This document shows, in pieces, positions 42,513 to 50,126 of a stretch of DNA of 50,201 nt; positions within the stretch are counted from its first letter, which is position 1; each line of letters opens with the position of its first letter. The position numbers and the translations under genes are program-made. Under the pieces are notes generated by a model. It was not told the DNA's origin and did not search any database. It saw nothing but the letters and a program-made list of their open reading frames with translations. This DNA comes from an uncultured archaeon (GTDB lineage Archaea; Halobacteriota; Methanosarcinia; Methanosarcinales; Methanoperedenaceae): NCBI GenBank assembly GCA_902386205.1, contig CABMIH010000039.1, positions 1 through 50,201 of the forward strand, given 5' to 3'.

Positions 42513-43685
42513 ATGGGCGCTATTCGACTCGGCTGTTCAGGATGGGACTACAGGGACTGGGCAGATGTGTTCTATAAGGATAAAGATGAGTCAAAGCTCA
42601 GGGCATATTCAAGGATTTTCAACACTGCCGAGATCAACTCCACATTTTACAGCTATCCCCAGCCCGGCATTGTGTTTGGGTGGGCAAGGTATACGCCACA
42701 GGATTTTAGATTTACAGTGAAACTTAACCGCCTGATAACGCATGAAAAAATGCTTGAAATTTCAAAAGGTGTGGAGGATGATCTGAAAAGATTCTGCGAA
42801 CTCATGAAACCGCTTCAGGAAACTGGAAAAATTGCCTGCATCCTGGTCCAGCTCCCGCCAGGGATGAAGTTCAGGAAGGACAGGATAAAGGATTTCCTGA
42901 AAATATTGCCTTCAGATCTGCATTTTGCACTTGAATACAGGAACGAGACCTGGCTGACCGATGAAGCGCGCAGCCTGCTGGCAGATTACAATGTTGCAAC
43001 TGTGATTGTGGATGAACCGTTGCTTCCTTCTGAAATCAGGCTGACCTCGGATATTGCCTATGTGCGCTGGCACGGGAGAGGCGAAAAAATGTGGTATAAC
43101 TATCGTTATTCAAAAGAGGAGCTTGTGGTATGGATACCGAAACTGAAGGAGATGTCGCAGAATGCAGACGTCTATGGCTACTTCAATAACCACTACCACG
43201 GCTATGCGCCTGAGAACTGCATAGATGTGCTGGATATGCTGGGGATGGCCACGCCAGAGCAGAAAGAGGCGAGGCTGCGTATATCCGGTTATCGGAAAGG
43301 CAGGGTAGCAACAAAAGTTGTTCCAAAGACTCTCAGCGATTTTTTTGAGCAGGAAAAAGAAGATATAACAACTTTGCTCTCAGGATATATCGATACTTCA
43401 AGGTTGGAGAAGGCAAGGGAAATAAAAGATATTGAGATAATCGATTTGGGTGCAGATAAGATAGTAGCGGATGTACGGGGTTATTCGGTTTACATCGATC
43501 TGGAAAAAAGGTTTATTCTGCACGACTGTGGTGACTGGAAAAGAACTGCGCGAGAGAAGCGGTTCTGCAAGCATATCGGCGCGCTTATGCTTGCACTGCC
43601 TGAGGATGCGGCAAGAGGTGTGCTTGAGGGCATCAAAAGGCAGCAGTGGGAGTTCGGCCAGTATACAGGGAGAGGGGATGTTTGA
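42513..43685 (+). CDS. DUF72 (YecE) protein fused to a SWIM zinc finger domain
   Basis: A 390-residue fusion. Residues 1-245 form the DUF72 TIM-barrel-like domain: LGCSGWDYRDWADVFY, then AEINSTFYSYPQ, FALEYRNETWL and AYVRWHGRG. DUF72 proteins have an unknown, probably nucleic-acid related role. Residues about 280-375 form a second domain ending in a SWIM-type finger (CGDWKRTAREKRFCKH). SWIM fingers bind DNA or proteins, so the fusion supports a nucleic-acid function. Confidence 0.85.
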   Translation: MGAIRLGCSGWDYRDWADVFYKDKDESKLRAYSRIFNTAEINSTFYSYPQPGIVFGWARYTPQDFRFTVKLNRLITHEKMLEISKGVEDDLKRFCELMKPLQETGKIACILVQLPPGMKFRKDRIKDFLKILPSDLHFALEYRNETWLTDEARSLLADYNVATVIVDEPLLPSEIRLTSDIAYVRWHGRGEKMWYNYRYSKEELVVWIPKLKEMSQNADVYGYFNNHYHGYAPENCIDVLDMLGMATPEQKEARLRISGYRKGRVATKVVPKTLSDFFEQEKEDITTLLSGYIDTSRLEKAREIKDIEIIDLGADKIVADVRGYSVYIDLEKRFILHDCGDWKRTAREKRFCKHIGALMLALPEDAARGVLEGIKRQQWEFGQYTGRGDV

Positions 43686-43689
43686 TAAA

Positions 43690-43977
43690 ATATGCTATCT
43701 TTCGGAATAACAGAAAGCGTCCGCGCATCAATATCTCCAAGCTGGGCGGCGCATATTATTTCAAGCACTTTTTCGATGACCCCAGAGCTGTTCAGGGGGC
43801 TTGAAACGTTCTATGAGAACGCGGTACAATTCGGTAGAGAGCTACCCACTCCCGGATAAGATCGTGCTTGTTATGAAGGATATGGCGTGGGTGGAGCAGG
43901 CAGTGGCGATGGGGGCGGCGGTGAGGGGCGGGAATCCCTTGCATGCCAACCATCCTGCATTTGTCGAGGGATGGTAA
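43690..43977 (+). pseudogene. Broken copy 1 of an unidentified gene
   Basis: Pieces in several frames match the copy at 45235-45639: KRPRINISKLGGAYYFKHFF, a frameshift, PELFRGLETFYENA, then a deletion of roughly 50 codons and VESYPLPDKIVLVMKDMAW, followed by EQAVAMGAAVRGGNPLHANH up to the stop. An internal stop (GAATAA) lies near the beginning. Its end touches the HEPN gene. The family is not recognised; the two copies look about 80 percent alike by eye in the shared parts. Confidence 0.7.
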
Positions 43978-43978
43978 G

Positions 43979-44404
43979 TTATGAAATCAATTTTTTAGAC
44001 ACTTCATATATTCTGCTGGCTGAGTCCCTCAATTCAATTGCAGAATCTTCACTATATACACTTCCGTAATCCGCCCCTTCCCGGACTTTCATCGCATAGC
44101 TAAAATCCTGCAAGAGTTGTTTATCCAGTGTTCCTGTATCAACAAAAAGAGATTCGATCGCATATTTTATGCAGGTGTGGCTTTTTTCTCTATAACCTTT
44201 GCTGAATATAAGGGCTCTCAATGAATGGAACATGGAATAATAAGCCTGGATTATTGCCCATTTGAAATTGTTCTCTTTTAGGGATCTTTCGCATGAGTCA
44301 AGATCCTTCTTTGCTTCATCCATCTCTTTTGATATCAGATCAGGCGCTATTTCGATCTTTACTATCTTCCCTTTTTCGAGACAGTGCTCAAACTGATATC
44401 TCAT
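43979..44404 (-). CDS. HEPN-domain toxin of an MNT-HEPN pair
   Basis: A 141-residue all-helical protein. QAYYSMFHSLRALIFSKGYREKSHTC carries the HEPN core, with Arg and His of the catalytic R-x-n-H motif in YREKSH and the conserved Y-SMFH before it. HEPN toxins are RNases; in HepT-MntA pairs they are silenced by AMP addition from the partner. The GTG/ATG start abuts the stop of the nucleotidyltransferase gene, with one base shared. Confidence 0.88.
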   Translation of the reverse strand: MRYQFEHCLEKGKIVKIEIAPDLISKEMDEAKKDLDSCERSLKENNFKWAIIQAYYSMFHSLRALIFSKGYREKSHTCIKYAIESLFVDTGTLDKQLLQDFSYAMKVREGADYGSVYSEDSAIELRDSASRIYEVSKKLIS

Positions 44405-44937
44405 TATACTTCATGGATTACTTTCCCCATGTTAATCCTTTCGTAGAGTGGTTTATCTCTTACCTCAAGGTTCCTGAACTCAGAAGCGTCCAGGATGATG
44501 GGAGAAATCTTCCTCTCTCCCTGATAACTGTCATGAAGCATGCCAACTCCTCTTTTATTATCGGTTTCGATGAAAATATCAATATCGCTATCGATTGTAT
44601 CCTCCCCTGCGGCACAGCTTCCAAACAGGATGATCCTTGAATAGATCCCTTTTAAGCTCAGGATGAACGGATCTATTTCTAGAAGGGTGAGAAGTATCTT
44701 GAACTCCCTGAGCAGGAAATTTTGCATGTTCGCCCTGTATATTACCAGCCTCCCCCTGTGCTCTTTTGAAACGAGTCCGGCTTCTTCGAGTGTTCTCAGG
44801 CTCTGGCTCACTGATCCCAGACTTAACCTGAGATTTCTTGAGATCTCACGTACATAATAGCCATCCCGGTATCTTCGACCAAGGTAGCGGATTATTTGTA
44901 TCGAGGGCATTGAAAAGATGTTCATTATTTTGAACAT
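44404..44937 (-). CDS. MNT-type nucleotidyltransferase antitoxin with winged-helix domain
   Basis: About 177 residues. An N-terminal winged helix (SMPSIQIIRYLGRRYRDGYYVREISRNLRLSLGSVSQ and on) is followed by a minimal nucleotidyltransferase domain: FGSCAAGEDTIDSDIDIFIE holds the G-S and D-x-D catalytic motifs. The start is set at 44937 because a TATA-like TATTTAA on the minus strand (44961-44967) would start transcription near 44940; an in-frame ATG at 44985 lies upstream of that box, and 44925 is another option. The protein would neutralise the HEPN toxin and repress the operon. Confidence 0.85.
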   Translation of the reverse strand: MFKIMNIFSMPSIQIIRYLGRRYRDGYYVREISRNLRLSLGSVSQSLRTLEEAGLVSKEHRGRLVIYRANMQNFLLREFKILLTLLEIDPFILSLKGIYSRIILFGSCAAGEDTIDSDIDIFIETDNKRGVGMLHDSYQGERKISPIILDASEFRNLEVRDKPLYERINMGKVIHEV

Positions 44938-44967
44938 ATGTTCATATGTATGAACAAAGGTATTTAA
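44931..44967 (-). promoter_or_regulatory. TATA box and TGTTCA-type operators of the MNT-HEPN operon
   Basis: TGTTCATA and TATGAACA form a perfect inverted repeat with spacer TG (44939-44956), and TGAACATATGTTCA (44931-44944) is a second, overlapping palindrome. They lie between the TATA-like box (44961-44967) and the chosen start, as expected for autoregulation by the winged-helix part of the antitoxin. Confidence 0.6.
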
Positions 44968-45015
44968 GATTTGCGGGAGCATCATCTCGATGGAAAAAAA
45001 TTAATCATATAAATT

Positions 45016-45227
45016 AATAACCCACATTCCGCACTTGGACTGAATAATTTAAATATTTTTCAGCATAGCGGTTTTTTATATATTCTGATATTAATCTTTT
45101 ATATGTAATCGCTAAAACGGCTTGATTTTAGCAATAATTAGAGAAGAATAATAACTGCTGCATATTAAAAATCAACATGGGGAAAAATCCTAATTAATCA
45201 AAGTTGATGTGCGGAATGTGGGTAATA
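45016..45227. mobile_element. 204-bp MITE-like element with 15-bp terminal inverted repeats
   Basis: ACCCACATTCCGCAC (45020-45034) and GTGCGGAATGTGGGT (45209-45223) are perfect inverted repeats. The tetramer AATA stands on both outer sides (45016-45019 and 45224-45227), a possible target duplication, though weak evidence in such AT-rich DNA. The interior is AT-rich and non-coding. It lies between the MNT promoter and broken gene copy 2. Confidence 0.55.
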
Positions 45228-45234
45228 ACTATAA

Positions 45235-45639
45235 ACCTTTACTCATGCCTATCTTGGTACCGCGGAAAAGCGCCCGCACTTTAACATCTTCAAGCTTGGC
45301 GGCGCGTATTATTTCAAGCAGTTCTTTGATGATCCAGAGCTGTTCAGGGAGCTTGAGCCATATTTTGAGAAGGCGCGGTACGGATTCCGAATGGCGACCG
45401 CTGGCGAAAGGAACAAGGTGATGAAACTCCTCGATAAGAAGGGCTATGATCCTACTCTGATCGAAGACCCTGCACCTTTCGCCGTGGAGATAAGCAGGTA
45501 TCAGAAGTACAGTGAGCTGCTCAAGAATTCAGTGGAGAGCTATCTCCTGCGGGATGAGATCGTGCTGGTGATGAAGGATTTGGCATGGATGAGCAGGGGG
45601 TGGCGATGGGGGCGGCGTGAGGGTAAGATAAATAAGTAA
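45235..45639 (+). pseudogene. Broken copy 2 of an unidentified gene
   Basis: An open frame without a start codon begins after TAA 45232 and reads HAYLGTAEKRPHFNIFKLG, then YYFKQFFDDPELFRELE, MATAGERNKVMKLLDKKGYD and SYLLRDEIVLVMKDLAW. It then departs from copy 1 by a frameshift (copy 1 continues EQAVAMGAA). The N-terminal part is missing and the repeat element at 45016-45227 lies right before it. An ATG at 45391 could give an 82-residue product but is internal to the homology. The family is not recognised. Confidence 0.65.
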
Positions 45640-45649
45640 CACCTGACTC

Positions 45650-46450
45650 TCATTTTCCCATATCATCTATTTTTAAAAATACATTCTCATAATGATATCT
45701 CAAGAACATTTTATCTGGCAAAAATTTTTTAGGCATAAGTATGGAATGATTTTCATAAGGTAGGAAAAACTTCTCAATAGCCTCATCGTTTTTATAATCT
45801 ATTATTGCACTTGACAATTTGATCTTATAATCCTCAGTTATTGTTATCAATCCCCTATCAAACGCCTTGTCATGAAGTAAATTAAGACAAAGCCCATTAT
45901 GTGGATTTAAACGATTTCTTTCATCTTTTGACCATGGTACGATATGACTTGCTATCAACAATTCTGGTATTGAAATGCCAGTTATACAGCATTTATTATC
46001 ATATGAAGCAAGAATAGCAGATCTAAAAAAATTTTGATTGACCCTTGCTTTTATAGTTGCCTCTCTTTCTTTTCCTTCGTTGGGTATGTTATCTAGATTT
46101 ATATTGGCAGAAATCTCAATCGGCTCATCCTTAAATCTTGCAAGTAAGAGCTCACTTTCGAAAGCCAGGGCTTCCCAATTGCCATGAAATTCATTCCAGA
46201 TTTTCTCCTCGCTCTTACTTCCATGACTCATTCCTGCAATATTTCTTTTTTGAAGTTCGGGATCAAAGCGGGCAAAATTTACCAATTTGAGTGCAACTGC
46301 AGAAGGAGTCCTCCCTATAATCTTGGCCAAGTTAATTATTTCAGGATTTTTAGATGTGATTTTACCGAAAGGTGTTTTGCAATATAAATTGAATGCAACA
46401 ATTAATTCATCTTGAGTCCAATTGTCTTTTGCCATCTTAGTTCTTCCCAT
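45650..46450 (-). CDS. HNH endonuclease
   Basis: A 266-residue protein. The N-terminal part (about 8-80) is a helical domain with SAVALKLVNFARFDP, seen in standalone HNH nucleases of restriction-like systems. The C-terminal part holds the HNH fold: CCITGISIPELLIASHIVPW (Cys pair and catalytic His), then RLNPHNGLCLNLLHDKAFD (Asn and His). No methylase gene accompanies it, so it may be a solitary defence nuclease. ATG at 46435 is an alternative start. Confidence 0.87.
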   Translation of the reverse strand: MGRTKMAKDNWTQDELIVAFNLYCKTPFGKITSKNPEIINLAKIIGRTPSAVALKLVNFARFDPELQKRNIAGMSHGSKSEEKIWNEFHGNWEALAFESELLLARFKDEPIEISANINLDNIPNEGKEREATIKARVNQNFFRSAILASYDNKCCITGISIPELLIASHIVPWSKDERNRLNPHNGLCLNLLHDKAFDRGLITITEDYKIKLSSAIIDYKNDEAIEKFFLPYENHSILMPKKFLPDKMFLRYHYENVFLKIDDMGK

Positions 46451-46560
46451 GTACTATTTTCAGATATCTTATGATAACTTTGTCAAAGATATAACTTAGT
46501 AGGGCATTCAATATATCCACCATTTTTTACCAAAACAATCCAGCTGCTCTGCCAGGAAAA

Positions 46561-46790
46561 CAGGCGAGCCGATTAGATATCCCTCGCCGCGCCCCAACCC
46601 TAAGTGGCACGTCTTCAAAACCGCAAGAAAAAAAGCCCATCCTATCAATGGTGGCGGATATGAGGAGTTCCCTGCGCTTGATCATGCCCTGAAATGGCTC
46701 AAGACTGCGGCGGAGGAAAGTATTTTGTCAAACTCCTCAGCCTGGGGAAATGCAGGCCCGGCTGCTGCGAGGGCGAGGATAAATAGTCCG
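46561..46790 (+). pseudogene. Decayed coding remnant of an unidentified gene
   Basis: Frame-interrupted text reads GEPIRYPSPRPNPKWHVFK, then TARKKAHPINGGGYEEFPAL and HALKWLKTAAEES, and in another frame GGGKYFVKLLSLGKCRPG. No start or full frame remains. The RY-x-x-P-N-x-KW-x-x-FK part resembles a short remnant at 48193-48264, so both may come from one gene family. The rest of the 46451-46927 stretch holds only the promoter of the next gene. Confidence 0.4.
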
Positions 46791-46836
46791 AACAAGGTGA
46801 TGAAGTGGCATAATTCAATCATTTCAGTAATTCTGT

Positions 46837-46900
46837 TATCACTGATATCTTTAAATCGATATCATAAATCAATGATATATATCACTGATACATTTAAATA
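46837..46900 (+). promoter_or_regulatory. Repeat-rich promoter of the nuclease-wHTH gene
   Basis: TATCACTGATA occurs twice (46837-46847 and 46880-46890), with further GATATC and TGATAT elements between. TTTAAATA (46893-46900) is a TATA-like box 28 bases before the ATG at 46928, giving a leaderless transcript. The repeats are candidate operators for the winged helix in the encoded protein. Confidence 0.55.
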
Positions 46901-46927
46901 GTTATCACCATATACAGATAACTAAAC

Positions 46928-47938
46928 ATGGTCATATCAGACAATAATCCGGAACTGTTTGAGATCTTGCGCGCAAAATTGAACCTGAGCGATAGCGCCG
47001 TGGTCAAAGAAGAGCCTGTCCTCAAAAATGCACCGACCAATCTCAGAGTGGATATGGTAATCGAGGATGGCAATAACAAATATCTTGTGGAAGTAAAATC
47101 CAGAGCAAGTATCGATACGATCGCAAATCTGGTTCTGCTGAGAGAACTTTTCAGAAATGAGAATCAGGACATATCCGGTATCCTTTTCGTCATTGCAGCA
47201 AAAGTATTTACTCCTGACGTAGAAAAGATCGCAAACCAGACCGGTATAATATTAGTTACCGTCCCTCGAAATATTGAGCATCCGGCGCAGAAATATGATC
47301 ATTCCCAGGGAAAGATCAAAGTCACTTCAGAAAAATCATGGAAGGTAATTACCCGGCTCCTGGCAGAGAAAACAACATCCATCCGGCAATTATCCATACA
47401 GGAGAAAGTCTCTTATGGCTGGGCACATACTACTATTCAGAGTCTTTTAAGCCAGGGAGTTGTTACCAGGAAGGAAAATTATGTCAGCATTTCGGATACC
47501 AATAAACTGCTAAATGGTGTCGCATGGGAGAGACCTTTTGAGAATTTATTTGCAGATGAGATAAATATTGAATATCAGGATGCTTTTAAGGCAGCTTCGG
47601 AACTATCCCACATATTAAAAAACAACGGGGTTAAGTTCGCTTTTACGAGTTATACTGCTGCAGGATTATACACAGGTTATGCCATCAGGCATGATGCAGT
47701 ATATCTGTATCTTGAACAAGATGAGATCGATTTCTTCAAGAACACATTCAGAGAGGCCGAGAAACAGGGTATCAAAGCACGAATATATGTGCCAGATAGA
47801 GATGTTTTCGGGGATGCAAGAGAAAAAGAAGGGATACTGATCGTTTCTCCATCCCAGGCGCTGCTGGATTTGGCAGGGTTAGGGTACAGCGGACGGGATA
47901 TTACAAAAGCCATGGTAGAGAAATATGCCTCCCTATGA
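46928..47938 (+). CDS. PD-(D/E)xK nuclease-like, winged-helix and AbiEi-like fusion protein
   Basis: A 336-residue protein in three parts. Residues 1-120 look like a PD-(D/E)xK fold: Asp42 in LRVDMVIEDG, Glu55 and Lys57 in YLVEVKS. Residues about 135-200 form a winged helix (TSIRQLSIQEKVSYGWAHTT). Residues about 210-336 resemble the C-terminal part of AbiEi-type antitoxins (SYTAAGLYTGY, VYLYLEQDEIDFF, PSQALLDLAGLGYSGRDI). It overlaps the next small gene by 14 bases. A regulator, antitoxin or defence nuclease are all possible. Confidence 0.7.
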   Translation: MVISDNNPELFEILRAKLNLSDSAVVKEEPVLKNAPTNLRVDMVIEDGNNKYLVEVKSRASIDTIANLVLLRELFRNENQDISGILFVIAAKVFTPDVEKIANQTGIILVTVPRNIEHPAQKYDHSQGKIKVTSEKSWKVITRLLAEKTTSIRQLSIQEKVSYGWAHTTIQSLLSQGVVTRKENYVSISDTNKLLNGVAWERPFENLFADEINIEYQDAFKAASELSHILKNNGVKFAFTSYTAAGLYTGYAIRHDAVYLYLEQDEIDFFKNTFREAEKQGIKARIYVPDRDVFGDAREKEGILIVSPSQALLDLAGLGYSGRDITKAMVEKYASL

Positions 47939-48191
47939 TCCAGATCCACAGATAATTGAAAAGTCCCTTCATGAACTTGATTATGCTGATGTTATTGCGC
48001 TCCTTGATCCGATACCTGGCGGAACAGAACTTGACTTTAATTTTCTCGGAGAAAAACTTAACGATTTCGATTTTCTAAGGGAATGTCTGCGGAAAATTCC
48101 CGAAACACATGATGCAATCGTAAAATATAGCAGAATGGATCAACAAAAAGTCAGAGAGACAATTGAACGATTATTAAAATTAACTGAATAG
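47925..48191 (+). CDS. Small acidic partner of the nuclease-wHTH protein
   Basis: An 88-residue acidic, helical protein (HELDYADVIALLDPIPGGTE, then LNDFDFLRECLRKIPETHDA). It starts 14 bases inside the preceding gene, so the two are translationally coupled. No family is recognised. The size and coupling fit a toxin-antitoxin-like or regulator-partner unit; AbiEii-type nucleotidyltransferase motifs are not visible. Confidence 0.6.
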   Translation: MPPYDPDPQIIEKSLHELDYADVIALLDPIPGGTELDFNFLGEKLNDFDFLRECLRKIPETHDAIVKYSRMDQQKVRETIERLLKLTE

Positions 48192-48192
48192 G

Positions 48193-48264
48193 CGACCTCT
48201 CAGATACCTCTACCCCAACCAGAAGTGAGACATCTTCAAAATGAGCCTTCTTGCCAGCGAATGA
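48193..48264 (+). pseudogene. Short remnant resembling the 46.6-kb fragment
   Basis: The frame reads RPLRYLYPNQK, then TGA where the 46.6-kb copy has TGG, then DIFKMSLLASE and a stop. The pattern RY-x-x-PN-x-K(W)-x-x-FK is shared. It looks like the C-terminal end of a lost gene. Confidence 0.35.
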
Positions 48265-48332
48265 TTTTCCATCCCCTTTTTTCGCATTATCAGCGAAAGG
48301 ATTATACTACTACCGTGTAATAATCCATAATC

Positions 48333-48941
48333 ATGCTTACAAAACAAGAAGGCGAGCTGGCGGTACGCCTTGCAAGGAAGGCCATAGAAGAATGCCTCAG
48401 GAATGGAAAAAAGATAGATCCTGATGACCTGCCCAAAGTATTTCATGAAAAGCGCGGCGTTTTTGTTACACTGAACAAAATAAAGAATAGCAAAGAGCTT
48501 CGGGGCTGCATAGGACGGCCTTATCCCATGACACCTCTGGGTGAGGCGATAATTGCATCGGCAATAAATGCTGCAAGGGATGATCCCCGATTTTTACCCG
48601 TGAAACCGGAAGAGATAGACGACCTGGTCATCGAGGTTACAGTGCTCACGGTCCCGAAGATCATTAAAGCAAAGCCCAAAGACCTGCCGGAAAAGATCGT
48701 GATCGGAAGGGATGGCCTGATAGTAGCGGCAGATATGTGCCAGGGTCTCCTGCTCCCCCAGGTGGCTGTGGAACATGGTTTTGACTGCACTGAATTCCTG
48801 TGCCAGACATGCATGAAGGCCGGGCTCATGCCTGATGCATGGCTTAATGGCGCGAAGGTATATTCATATCAGGGCCAGATATTTGAGGAAACTGAACCTG
48901 GAGGGGAAGTCAGGGAAAAAATATTATCCCATGAATGTTGA
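48333..48941 (+). CDS. AMMECR1-domain protein
   Basis: A 202-residue AMMECR1 protein. The core motif [10 protein letters not shown] (usually LRGCIG) is present, with [13 protein letters not shown] before and the late blocks [18 protein letters not shown] and [12 protein letters not shown]. The family is conserved from archaea to humans and lies near radical-SAM AmmeMemoRadiSam genes in many genomes; its molecular role is unsettled. A GGATTAT-centred imperfect inverted repeat lies just before the start (48299-48326). Confidence 0.93.
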   Translation: MLTKQEGELAVRLARKAIEECLRNGKKIDPDDLPKVFHEKRGVFVTLNKIKNSKELRGCIGRPYPMTPLGEAIIASAINAARDDPRFLPVKPEEIDDLVIEVTVLTVPKIIKAKPKDLPEKIVIGRDGLIVAADMCQGLLLPQVAVEHGFDCTEFLCQTCMKAGLMPDAWLNGAKVYSYQGQIFEETEPGGEVREKILSHEC

Positions 48942-48965
48942 TTGGTTTATTTAAATCAAAAAAGA

Positions 48966-49499
48966 ATGTTAAATTATCGCAAGAACGTTTTAAAGAATAA
49001 ACATCAGGAGACCTTGAGAAGTCCTATCATTCCAGCAAAAAAAATCAAAATACTCACATTGGACATGGTACTGGAGATTAACGAGAAAATTAAACTGCGT
49101 GCTGTAAGAGATTCCAGAATAGAGTATAGAGGAAGTGAGGATTATCCTGTCAAGGCACAAAAGCTCAAAAAATTGATTGATAGCGTTCCAAGTCGAGATG
49201 TCCTGGAAATTGCAGCCTACTACTTGAAGAATATAATTCTGCTCCAAGCTTTTCCAGACGCTAATCACAGGACGGCACTGACTGCCACTAAGATATTTCT
49301 TGAAATGAATAGCTATGAGTTCAGCTATACTCCAGATGAAGCATACAGGTTCCAAACTGATTGTTACAATAAAAGAATGCAGATATACAAGACCTATGAA
49401 GAAATGCCCACAAGCGTTCTAAAAGAAGAGGATAACACCCTATTTTCGCTATGCTTGGAATTTATAAAAAATCATCTCAGCCTCACCAGCACTTCGTAA
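48966..49499 (+). CDS. Doc-like Fic-domain protein
   Basis: A 177-residue protein. The Fic core appears as LQAFPDANHRTALTATKIF, where the usual HPFxDGN(K/R)RTA is changed: the leading His is Gln and Gly is Ala, while F-x-D-x-N-x-R-T-A is kept. The leading histidine is normally catalytic in Fic AMP- or phospho-transfer, so activity may be lost or changed. ATG at 48966 is chosen; TTG at 48942, right after AMMECR1, is an alternative. No Phd-type antitoxin lies upstream. Confidence 0.75.
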   Translation: MLNYRKNVLKNKHQETLRSPIIPAKKIKILTLDMVLEINEKIKLRAVRDSRIEYRGSEDYPVKAQKLKKLIDSVPSRDVLEIAAYYLKNIILLQAFPDANHRTALTATKIFLEMNSYEFSYTPDEAYRFQTDCYNKRMQIYKTYEEMPTSVLKEEDNTLFSLCLEFIKNHLSLTSTS

Positions 49500-49668
49500 T
49501 CACTATCGAGAGCACGGTCAATCAATTTTGATACAGCTTCTCGCTCAGAATCCTTTGGCTTTATTAATACGTAGTGATTTGGCTGTTTAGTTCGCTGCAT
49601 AAGGTCTATTACGACATTATTATTTAAAATCTTTTCTCAAGCCTTGGAATTTCAACAATCGCCATCAT
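49472..49668 (-). pseudogene. Frameshifted small gene opposite the end of the Fic gene
   Basis: A frame of 42 codons from ATG 49600 reads HYVLIKPKDSEREAVSKLID and ends EVLVRLR, overlapping the 3' end of the Fic gene. Upstream, MMAIVEIPRLEK (from 49668) lies in another frame and joins after a one-base shift with KILNNNVVIDL. It may be a decayed antitoxin-like gene. No family is recognised. Between 49669 and 49856 I see nothing further. Confidence 0.35.
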
Positions 49669-49856
49669 TAGGCACTATGCACCATTTGAAAGATAGGTAG
49701 AAAGACCTTAGCCACCTGTAGAACATCGTTTATACACAATCCTGGAGGGTCTTTTCTTCGAAATTTAAAAAAAATTGTTACGACGTAGCAGCTACTTTAA
49801 TAGGTTTTGTCATCCAAGTTGATAGCTGTTATTTTTTAACATATGGCAGGAAACTA

Positions 49857-50126
49857 ATGAACGTCACTCTTAAAGAGATACTGGGTATTTACATTGAAAT
49901 CTTATCCTTTTTTGAGTGTTCGAAATGTGGAAAATGTTGTCGCATGAACCCTCCTACCCTTTACCCAGACGAGGTTCAATATTTTAGTGAGAATGTAATT
50001 ATCAAGCACGACGGTAGAGTTAGCTTAAGAAAGCCATGTCCTTTTTTCATAGATAATACCTGTAAGATACATGACTGGAGTGAACCCCAAAAAGTGTACA
50101 ACCAGTTAAGAAACTATCCTACTTAA
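49857..50126 (+). pseudogene. YkgJ-like cysteine-cluster protein, truncated by an IS element
   Basis: The frame opens with a CxxCxxCC cluster (CSKCGKCC, residues 21-28) followed by MNPPTLYPDEVQYF, KPCPFFIDNTCKIHD and then departs from the family pattern, which would continue with P-x-x-CR-x-(Y/F)P. The last dozen residues to the stop at 50126 appear to come from the IS end that begins near 50095 (TGTACAACC). Intact relatives bind zinc or an iron-sulfur cluster. Confidence 0.65.
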
